DNA of 36,024 nt from Saprospiraceae bacterium. GTDB taxonomy: Bacteria; Bacteroidota; Bacteroidia; Chitinophagales; Saprospiraceae. Below are positions 28,453 through 36,024 of the stretch, one piece after another. Under the pieces are notes generated by a model, which was given only the letters and a program-made list of their open reading frames with translations, did not search any database and was not told the DNA's origin. Positions within the stretch are counted from its first letter, which is position 1. Each line of letters begins with the position of its first letter. The stretch spans positions 1 through 36,024 of the forward strand of contig JALSTN010000261.1 of assembly GCA_026983735.1 (NCBI GenBank), written 5' to 3'. The position numbers and the translations under genes are program-made.

Positions 28453-30642
28453 ATGGGACAACAAACCCCAATTTCGACCTCCTTTAATCTTCCCGATGGA
28501 AGAGAGGTCACTATTGAGACCGGCAAATTGGCCACTCAAGCAGATGGCTCTGTAGTCATAAAATGCGGAAATACAATGCTTTTTGCCAGCGTGGTATCAG
28601 CCAAAAAGGCAAAAGAAGGACAATCCTTCTTCCCCCTCTCTGTAGACTATCAGGAAAAATTTGCTGCCTCGGGAAGGATACCCGGAAATTTCTTTAGAAG
28701 AGAAGCACGTTTATCAGATTATGAGATTCTTATTAGTCGATTAGTAGATAGAGCTATTCGTCCATTATTTCCTGATGGATATATGAATGAAACTCAAGTA
28801 ATCATCAATTTGATCTCTGGAGATGAAGAGACTTTGCCTGATAGTTTTGCTGCATTAGCAGCATCTTCAGCTATCGTAACCTCAGATATTCCATGGGCTG
28901 GCCCAATTTCAGAAGTAAGAGTTGCAAGAATTAATGGGGATTTCGTCATTAATCCGAATCGATCAGATTTAAAAAATGCTGATTTTGACATTATTGTCGC
29001 AGCTACTGAAGAGGATGTAATGATGGTAGAAGGCTCCATGAATGAATGTCAAGAAGATGAGCTTGTAGAAGCCATCAAGATAGGTCATGATGCTATCAAA
29101 ACTCAAATAAATGCTCAAAAGGCCCTAGTAGATTTAGTAGGAGATAAAGCTCAAAAACGCGAAGTAGAACTTCCTGAAACAAAGGAAGATTTGGACAATG
29201 AGATTCTTAGTGCAACAAAGGACGATATCTTAAAAATCGCCAGGGGAAAGCTTGATAAAAAGTCACGCAAATTGGGCTTTGAAGAGATTCTTAATCGCTT
29301 ACTAGACCAATGGACAGAAGAAAAAGGAGATGATTTCATCATAGAGAATAGCGCTTATATTTCTTCATCATTTGACAAGCTCAAGAAAAAGCTGATACGA
29401 AAAATGATGCTAGAAGAACAAACTCGTTTGGATGGGCGAGCATTCGATGAGGTTCGGCCTATTTGGACTGAAGTGGATTATCTTCCGGCCACACACGGAT
29501 CTGCCATCTTTAACCGAGGAGAAACTCAAGTACTTTCTTCTTTGACGCTAGGTACTAAGCAAGATCAACTTATGAAGGACACTGCTTTGGAAATGTCTTT
29601 TGAAGATTTTATATTGCATTACAATTTCCCGGCTTTCTCCGTTGGAGAGACAAAACCAATGAGAGGTCCCGGAAGGCGTGAAGTTGGGCATGCCAATTTA
29701 GCAAGTCGTGCATTGCGTCCGGTGCTTCCCAAAGACTATCCTTATACCTTGAGAATCGTAGCAGATGTCCTAGAATCTAATGGATCTTCTTCAATGGCTA
29801 CAGTCTGCTCAGGATCTTTAGCGCTTATGGATGCAGGTGTACCTATAAAATCCAATGTCTCAGGTATTGCCATGGGCATGATTAAAGAAGGCGATGATGT
29901 TGCTATTTTGTCTGATATACTTGGAGATGAGGATGCATTGGGAGATATGGACTTCAAAGTGACTGGAACTGCCAATGGAATAACTGCGTGTCAAATGGAT
30001 ATCAAAATAGAAGGATTGCCTTATGACCTTCTCATCAAGGCCCTTCAACAAGCGAAAGAAGGACGCATGCATATTTTAGGCAAGCTGAATGAAACCCTTG
30101 ATCAACCCAGACCTGATTTAAAGGACCATGCACCAAGAATCGAAGAGATTATCATTGATAAGAGCTATATTGGAGCAGTAATAGGGCCAGGAGGTAAGAT
30201 TATTCAAGAAATACAAGCGACTACCGAGACAAATATCTCCATAGAGGAGGTAGATGACAAAGGAGTTGTACAAATATCCAGCAACAATAAAAACTCCATT
30301 GAAAAAGCGAAAAAGATGATTCAGAAAATTGTCTTCGTACCATCTGTTGGAGATGTATATGACGGACGAGTAGCAAGTGTTATGCCGTATGGGGTATTTG
30401 TTGATTTCATGGGAAAGAGTGGTTTGCTTCATGTCTCGGAAATCGCTCATCATCGGGTTGAAAAAGTAGAAGACTACTATAAAGAAGGGGACGAAGTTAA
30501 AATCAAAATTGTAGATATAGACAGTCGAACAGGCAAATTCCGGCTCTCTGCTAAAGCACTGATCCCAAAGCCTGAAGGCTCCGGAAGAGATAGAGGCGGA
30601 CGTGGAGACAATCGCTCTAATTCTGACCGAAACAGACACTAA
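28453..30642 (+). CDS. pnp: Polyribonucleotide nucleotidyltransferase (PNPase)
   Basis: RNase PH-like repeats, KH motif 'IGAVIGPGGKIIQEIQATTETNISIEE' and S1 domain 'GDVYDGRVASVMPYGVFVDFMGKSGLLHVSEIA'. Confidence 0.97.
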   Translation: MGQQTPISTSFNLPDGREVTIETGKLATQADGSVVIKCGNTMLFASVVSAKKAKEGQSFFPLSVDYQEKFAASGRIPGNFFRREARLSDYEILISRLVDRAIRPLFPDGYMNETQVIINLISGDEETLPDSFAALAASSAIVTSDIPWAGPISEVRVARINGDFVINPNRSDLKNADFDIIVAATEEDVMMVEGSMNECQEDELVEAIKIGHDAIKTQINAQKALVDLVGDKAQKREVELPETKEDLDNEILSATKDDILKIARGKLDKKSRKLGFEEILNRLLDQWTEEKGDDFIIENSAYISSSFDKLKKKLIRKMMLEEQTRLDGRAFDEVRPIWTEVDYLPATHGSAIFNRGETQVLSSLTLGTKQDQLMKDTALEMSFEDFILHYNFPAFSVGETKPMRGPGRREVGHANLASRALRPVLPKDYPYTLRIVADVLESNGSSSMATVCSGSLALMDAGVPIKSNVSGIAMGMIKEGDDVAILSDILGDEDALGDMDFKVTGTANGITACQMDIKIEGLPYDLLIKALQQAKEGRMHILGKLNETLDQPRPDLKDHAPRIEEIIIDKSYIGAVIGPGGKIIQEIQATTETNISIEEVDDKGVVQISSNNKNSIEKAKKMIQKIVFVPSVGDVYDGRVASVMPYGVFVDFMGKSGLLHVSEIAHHRVEKVEDYYKEGDEVKIKIVDIDSRTGKFRLSAKALIPKPEGSGRDRGGRGDNRSNSDRNRH

Positions 30643-30711
30643 CCCTCTCTAGCATATTTATTTCTTATAAAATGTGCTTTACGGTAGATTATAATTTAGC
30701 AAAAACTAAAA

Positions 30712-30747
30712 GGAAGCCTTTTCTGTTCTTTGGCAGTGGAGGCTTCC
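30712..30747 (+). terminator. Possible terminator hairpin downstream of pnp
   Basis: GGAAGCCT...AGGCTTCC followed by gttt; 8-bp stem with a long (~20 nt) loop. Confidence 0.45.
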
Positions 30748-31101
30748 GTTTAGATAATAACTTTTATCTCTTATAAATGATTTGTAATGATTACTATAAG
30801 GGATAATTTTTCTAAAGAGAATCCTTAAGATACTTTCTTCTCCCCTGCTCGTCAGGTTTACTCCAAATCGTGCATTAGACCATTCTCTTGATGGATAATA
30901 CTATTGACAGTCTCTTGAAATCTTATTTTAAAATAAATTTATCGGAAGGTCTACTCAAGAGATAGTGTGATTCTTAACTCTCAGGAAACTCCAAATCATC
31001 ACCTTCAATTAACCCTCAACTGTTATTCTAATGCGATGTATTTTGACTTTAGAACATAGTGTCACCCTGGCATTCTATTCTAGATGGTTTAGGACCATCC
31101 G

Positions 31102-32298
31102 TTAGTCTTTTAGATTTGTCAGGCGCCGAGCCACGATTTTTCGTCCCTTCCAATTGATCGTGCGTATCAACAGGCTCAAAGGTCCTATTAGGGAAATATA
31201 AAGAATATTCATACTCCAAACAAAAGGAAAGAAAACTAACTTGGAAATATCTAAATGAAACCTTCTAAGACAATAAAATAAAAACAGAAAATCTCCAAAA
31301 AACTTAACACCTATGGAAGCCCAAATCAACACACTCATTGGCCATTTAAACCACACTAAAAAGAAAAGGCTTAAGAGTATCAAAAGATTGGAGATACCTA
31401 CTCCTATTAAAATATATTGAAAAATTTTGGAAGGATTCAAACTGTTCTTCCCCCCCCAACGTAACCTTTGAAGAACAAAGGTTTTTAAGCTCTTAACAGG
31501 AGTTGTAAATACGGCAGGTCCTGGTTGATACAATACTTTCATATCATTATTGGCCAATGTATTTATCAAGAAAACATCATCTCCCGAAGGAATGTCAATA
31601 TTATTATCAAACCCTTGAATGGAGTCAAATGCATTTTTCGAAAATGCCATATTCGCACCATTCGCCAAATAATACCATTTTTTGACGATGCCAAACTGAA
31701 TCACATAAGCCATCCCAGCATATTCCAACATTTGAAACACCGACCATAAATCCCATCCCCCCTTTACGAACACCGGCATAGCACAAAAACTCCAATTATA
31801 CCTATTGTAGCTATACCCGATACTCATCAGCCATTGGGAGGGGACAATACAATCCCCATCGGTACATGCGATCACTTCATATCTAGCTTTTGAAATACCA
31901 TATGTCAATGCTGCCTTTTTTCCATGAAGTTTACTCGGAAGTTTTAAATACTTTATACTATTTTGCTGACTCAGCAAAAGACTGGAGGAACCATCATCAC
32001 TGTGATCATCCACTAATAGAATTTCATAATTAGGATAATCTAATGTATCCAATGATTCTAAGAGATCCGGAAGGTTAATAAGCTCATTGCGGATGGGAAT
32101 CACTACCGATATCCCTGGCAGATCTACCTCAATTTCCTCTCTGAAAATGAATTCTTGGAAGTCCTGTTGATCAAAATTCAAACGAATCATTCTCAGGAAT
32201 AATACATAAAATATTTGCACTAAAAAGGGGATAAAAGAAAGGAAAAGTAGCGCATTAACCCCTATTAGGGCTACCAGGGAAATCAACGACAATAACAT
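31102..32298 (-). CDS. Membrane glycosyltransferase, GT2 family
   Basis: 'GISVVIPIRNELINLPDLLESLDTLDYPNYEILLVDDHSDDGS', 'ACTDGDCIVPSQWL', 'SGDDVFLI', 'QRLRW'; N- and C-terminal TM segments. Confidence 0.86.
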   Translation of the reverse strand: MLLSLISLVALIGVNALLFLSFIPFLVQIFYVLFLRMIRLNFDQQDFQEFIFREEIEVDLPGISVVIPIRNELINLPDLLESLDTLDYPNYEILLVDDHSDDGSSSLLLSQQNSIKYLKLPSKLHGKKAALTYGISKARYEVIACTDGDCIVPSQWLMSIGYSYNRYNWSFCAMPVFVKGGWDLWSVFQMLEYAGMAYVIQFGIVKKWYYLANGANMAFSKNAFDSIQGFDNNIDIPSGDDVFLINTLANNDMKVLYQPGPAVFTTPVKSLKTFVLQRLRWGGKNSLNPSKIFQYILIGVGISNLLILLSLFFLVWFKWPMSVLIWASIGVKFFGDFLFLFYCLRRFHLDISKLVFFPFVWSMNILYISLIGPLSLLIRTINWKGRKIVARRLTNLKD

Positions 32299-32309
32299 TA
32301 TACCCCCTT

Positions 32310-32747
32310 TTATCTTTCCTCATAACCGGAGAGGAAAGGACCATCTTCTTCAATATTAGAATCACTATCTGAAACTTCATCTGTATCTACCACTTCATAA
32401 TCTGTCCAAATCCCCTCTCTTTCCTCTTTGATCTGCTGTCCTACTTTTTTCATATAACGCACGCCCAAAGCCTTGAAAAACAAAAAACCAACCACAAAAG
32501 GAAACCCGACAAATGTAAGCAAGATATAAAGCAATCCGGAGAGTGGCCTTTCAAGTAAGAGGTTATACAGCCATTTACCATAATCAAGGACAACCCGATA
32601 GTTAATCAATAAGGTCAATATAAAAAGGACTGGAGCAACCCATCGTAAAAGAAAAAAAAGACCTTTTATGAAATAAAACCCTAAAAGTAGGAAAAGAATC
32701 AGAAACATAAAACCGATCCATGGATTGCCTCTTGTGGAATATTGCAT
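32310..32747 (-). CDS. Hypothetical small membrane protein with acidic C-terminus
   Basis: 145 aa ORF, two to three hydrophobic segments, 'VVDTDEVSDSDSNIEEDGPF' tail; 11 bp upstream of the GT2 gene on the same strand. Confidence 0.6.
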   Translation of the reverse strand: MQYSTRGNPWIGFMFLILFLLLGFYFIKGLFFLLRWVAPVLFILTLLINYRVVLDYGKWLYNLLLERPLSGLLYILLTFVGFPFVVGFLFFKALGVRYMKKVGQQIKEEREGIWTDYEVVDTDEVSDSDSNIEEDGPFLSGYEER

Positions 32748-32832
32748 ACGATTAATAGTTTACTCTAAATAACACCCCTCAAACAATAAATGTTGTAGAG
32801 TATAGTAAAAAGACTAAAACACACGTACAATA

Positions 32833-34605
32833 TTAGGATAGGGCTTCCCCCACTGATGTCTGAAACTGCATATCATATAACTTTTTAAAATATCCATCAG
32901 AGGTCTGTACGAGTTCATCGTATTGCCCATGCTCTACTATTCTGCCTTTATCAAGGACAATCACTTGATTAGAATTCTTAATGGTAGCCAGACGATGAGC
33001 TATAATAATAGTTGTTCGATCCTTTGTTAATTTATCAATGGCCTTTTGTATCACACGTTCGGTCATCGTGTCAATAGAGGAGGTCGCTTCATCTAAAATC
33101 AATAAAGTCGGATCAAAAACGAGTACCCTGACAAAAGCAATTAATTGTCTTTGTCCAACACTCAGATTGGCGCCTCTCTCTTGAAGGATATGGTCATATT
33201 GATCCGGAAAATGCTCAATTATCTCATGTGCACCAATGGATCTCGCTGCATCAATGACCTTTTGCTTTGAAATAGATTGATCTCTTAATCGAATATTGTC
33301 TAGAATAGATCCCGTAAATAAAAACACATCTTGCAATACAATTCCAAGGTGTCTTCGTAATGTCTCATTATTTAAGGTCTTAATCTCAATACCATCAATT
33401 CGAGCATGACCGCGATGATATTCATACAATTTACAGATGATATTAATGATAGAGGTTTTTCCTGAGCCAGTTGCTCCCACTATAGCTGTCGTGCTACCGG
33501 CAGGGATAAAAAAACTGATATCCTTCAATACATCCTGCTGACCATCATAGCTAAAATACAAATGCTCAAATTCTACTTGCCCCTTAAATCCAACCAATGA
33601 TTGTTCCCCTGTATCTTCTAAGTACTCCTCTTTATCAAGTAGAGAAAATACCCTTTTTGAAGCGACCATTGCCATCTGAACATTATTAAACTTATCCGCT
33701 AAAAATCTAATTGGGCGAAACAATCGGTTGACATACATAGGAAAGGCGACTAACACGCCTAAGGTCAACTCTCCTTTTACAACACCGCCGGCTCCTAACC
33801 ATATCATGAGGGCCAATGCAAAGGAAGATATAATTTCTACAACAGGAAAAAAAACTGCATAATACTGTATTGTATTCAAGTTTGCCTTTGTGTATGCTTT
33901 ATTCAGGGCTTTGTAAACCTTACCTTCTCGCTCTTCGACGTTCATAACCTGAATGGTCTTCATTCCGGATATTCTTTCTTGTAAAAAAGAATTCATCTCA
34001 GATATTTTCTTGCGAACAATCTCAAAAGACAGTTTAACCTTCTCCTTGAAAATATAGGTAGCAATGAGCATTAACGGGATCGTCCCAACACAAATTAGAG
34101 TCAACTTTACACTTGTTATTAACATTAAATAAAGCACAGCAAAAATTGAAAACAAATCAGCAACTATCATAGTTAGTCCTTGCCTAGTAAATACTAATCC
34201 TAAGGTCTCAATATCACTAATGACCCGTGTTGTATTTTTCCCAATCGGTGTCTGATCAAAATATCTCATCTTATAATCCAATAACCGATCAAAAAGCTCA
34301 TTTCTAAGATCCAAAACAATTCGTTGGCCCAACCATTCTGTACCGTATACAAACACGTATTCTACTAAAACCTGCAAAACCATAACTGAGATATAAATCA
34401 ATACCCATTTTAGTATCTCTTCCGCAATACTTCCCTGTGTAAATACATCCACTAGTTGGTTGATGATATAGGGTGCCAAGGATCGTAAGGGTGCAAGTAC
34501 TAAGGCCAAGGCTGTGGCTATAAGAACACGAAGAGTGTATGGCCTTGCTCTTTTTAAAATACGCCATAATATGCCTAAATCCCCCTTACGTGTAACCTTT
34601 TCCAT
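32833..34605 (-). CDS. ABC transporter, fused permease/ATP-binding (MsbA-like exporter)
   Basis: Walker A 'VGATGSGKTSIINII', signature 'LSVGQRQLIAFVRVL', Walker B 'LLILDEATSSID'; N-terminal six-TM domain. Confidence 0.92.
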   Translation of the reverse strand: MEKVTRKGDLGILWRILKRARPYTLRVLIATALALVLAPLRSLAPYIINQLVDVFTQGSIAEEILKWVLIYISVMVLQVLVEYVFVYGTEWLGQRIVLDLRNELFDRLLDYKMRYFDQTPIGKNTTRVISDIETLGLVFTRQGLTMIVADLFSIFAVLYLMLITSVKLTLICVGTIPLMLIATYIFKEKVKLSFEIVRKKISEMNSFLQERISGMKTIQVMNVEEREGKVYKALNKAYTKANLNTIQYYAVFFPVVEIISSFALALMIWLGAGGVVKGELTLGVLVAFPMYVNRLFRPIRFLADKFNNVQMAMVASKRVFSLLDKEEYLEDTGEQSLVGFKGQVEFEHLYFSYDGQQDVLKDISFFIPAGSTTAIVGATGSGKTSIINIICKLYEYHRGHARIDGIEIKTLNNETLRRHLGIVLQDVFLFTGSILDNIRLRDQSISKQKVIDAARSIGAHEIIEHFPDQYDHILQERGANLSVGQRQLIAFVRVLVFDPTLLILDEATSSIDTMTERVIQKAIDKLTKDRTTIIIAHRLATIKNSNQVIVLDKGRIVEHGQYDELVQTSDGYFKKLYDMQFQTSVGEALS

Positions 34606-34845
34606 ATAAAATATAAATAATAAAATCCAAAAAATGAAATTGAACCGAATCTTCTAGTAAGGTGATCGACCAAAAAGTCAAAGCCAAGAATGTGCAAAAC
34701 ACTTTCTAATACTGTACAAGCAAATTAAAATACATTGGCTACTCTAAAGTCTAACAAGAATAAATGCTGCAAGTTCAATGAACTATACACATTAGCGATT
34801 GCTTGAAGTAAGAACAACTTATCCAAAGGATAATCGAACAAAAAG

Positions 34846-34875
34846 AAAGCCGAACTCATCACTGAGTTCGGCTTT
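34846..34875 (-). terminator. Intrinsic terminator downstream of gldN
   Basis: AAAGCCGAACTCA-tcac-TGAGTTCGGCTTT, 13-bp stem and 4-nt loop; on the minus strand followed by CTTTTTG. Confidence 0.85.
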
Positions 34876-34934
34876 TATCTTTTAGATAAGGAATAATAAA
34901 GAGAAAAACAATTTACGATTCCATTTGGCTATCA

Positions 34935-35843
34935 CTAATAGGACCACAAATCTTGTTCGAAATTAAAGAGGTAATTTTTAATTCTACGAGATTCAAGTAA
35001 ACGATCTATCCCTTCTTGCAACGGATCATCCAATGGAGACTTAATGTAGTCTTTAATCCTCAAATCCAGTGGATTTGTGATCTTATAGATAAAACTAGAA
35101 AAATATCTCGCTTCAAATAAATCTTGCCAAGTCATAGGAGCAACATCATTGCTCGCATTAAAGACCAATTCTTTGGAAAGGTATTTTCTCGCTTCTGGGA
35201 AATACACCCAAAACAAAGGCAAAGCATATTTGAAGGTACCTGTTTCTGGATCATAGAAATCTTTAATCGGAGCTATACCCAATACTCTAACCAATAGTCT
35301 AGATGATTCCTCATCAAAAAACCATACCTCCTTAATCCGATACTGCTTGATGTCTTCATAATTGATATCGTTATGAACTATTTTGACAGTTTCTTCATAC
35401 GTATCTTCATCAAAATCAATAAGGGTATCTACAGTACTCATTTGAGCTTGTACTTCCTCGATGGTCATGATGTGTTTAAAATCATCTTTATTATAAACCG
35501 TGATATCACCATTTAGTGCAAGATCTGCAATAACCTGAAAGAAAGGTCTTTGAGGATTTACGAAAGCCAAATTCATTTTTTCAGCTACATCAATCACTCG
35601 CCAAACCTTCTTTTCCCACGGAATATCAGCTTCCCTCATAGGCTCATAAGGTAAGACCCTATTGTCTTGGATAAGCGTACGTTTAACAACCCCATCAACT
35701 ACATGAGCTGTATCAACTTCTGTTGATTCCTTAATTAGTTCTTCGTCCCCGCCCATCTCAATTTTATCCTGCGAAAACAAAGCAGGAGAAACAAGAACGC
35801 CTAAGAACAAGAATAAAAATTTGAATTTATATGAAAACATCAT
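34935..35843 (-). CDS. gldN: Gliding motility / T9SS protein GldN
   Basis: 'READIPWEKKVWRVIDVAEKMNLAFVNPQRPFFQVIADLALNGDITVYN...EVWFFDEESSRLLVRVLGIAPIKDFYDPETG...PLFWVYFPEARKYL' is typical GldN; follows the gldM C-terminus. Confidence 0.93.
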   Translation of the reverse strand: MMFSYKFKFLFLFLGVLVSPALFSQDKIEMGGDEELIKESTEVDTAHVVDGVVKRTLIQDNRVLPYEPMREADIPWEKKVWRVIDVAEKMNLAFVNPQRPFFQVIADLALNGDITVYNKDDFKHIMTIEEVQAQMSTVDTLIDFDEDTYEETVKIVHNDINYEDIKQYRIKEVWFFDEESSRLLVRVLGIAPIKDFYDPETGTFKYALPLFWVYFPEARKYLSKELVFNASNDVAPMTWQDLFEARYFSSFIYKITNPLDLRIKDYIKSPLDDPLQEGIDRLLESRRIKNYLFNFEQDLWSY

Positions 35844-35859
35844 AAATAGTTTTAAAAGA

Positions 35860-36024
35860 TTATCTGATATTGAATACCATCTGGCTCAATGGTCGTCCGG
35901 CTCGGTCCCCGGGGCAAGTAGCTTTGATATTTTCAAAGAAGTACTTGTCTCCTGGCTTTGCCTTATTAATCAAAGCTCGTGTATCCGGTCTGTATTTTCC
36001 ACCGCGATTCGTTACGGGTTCAGG
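35860..36024 (-). CDS. gldM: Gliding motility / T9SS protein GldM, C-terminal fragment (cut by window edge)
   Basis: Manual translation: ...PEPVTNRGGKYRPDTRALINKAKPGDKYFFENIKATCPGDRAGRPLSQMVFNIR*; GldM-like C-terminus immediately upstream of gldN. Confidence 0.78.
   Translation of the reverse strand, partial: PEPVTNRGGKYRPDTRALINKAKPGDKYFFENIKATCPGDRAGRPLSQMVFNIR

Noticed and set aside
30643-31101. Non-coding RNA gene in the gap between pnp and the GT2 gene
   Set aside because: Apart from a modest hairpin after pnp I see no tRNA or recognisable ncRNA structure; would need an Infernal/Rfam search.
32381-32392. CCACTTCATAAT as an additional motif copy
   Set aside because: Only 9/12 matching positions; within background expectation for loose matching.

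Overview
This 36-kb window is chromosomal DNA from a Bacteroidota bacterium, probably Saprospiria-like. The placement rests on a gldM/gldN type IX secretion (T9SS) locus, T9SS sorting domains, a SusC/SusD pair and TAnnTTTG promoter-like elements. Recognisable content, left to right: two DUF1800 genes (one cut by the left edge), a type B T9SS cargo protein, an SSS symporter, a DUF1800-DUF1501-discoidin/T9SS cluster, an arsenosugar-type ArsM, a PiT transporter with a PhoU-like tail, fbaA, trxB, aroK, an amino-sugar locus (SSS symporter, SusD, SusC, NagB-PIG-L fusion, divergent LacI regulator with a perfect 28-bp palindrome), DUF1573, yajC, a YbbR-like gene, rpsO-pnp, a GT2 glycosyltransferase, an ABC exporter, and gldN/gldM. 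I saw no CRISPR array, rRNA, tRNA or transposase. The most unusual signal is not a gene. The 12-mer GGTATGAAATGG / CCATTTCATACC occurs 10 times exactly at six loci, with at least four more 11/12 matches. It lies in both orientations, in coding and intergenic DNA, and in several reading frames. Two copies form a 19-bp-stem terminator-like hairpin between trxB and fbaA, two form an inverted repeat inside a CDS, and three overlap as a 10-bp tandem array on the ybbR start codon. This pattern resembles DNA uptake sequences (DUS/USS) of Neisseria and Pasteurellaceae. A dispersed DUS-like element in this lineage would be new as far as I know, but one window cannot prove it.
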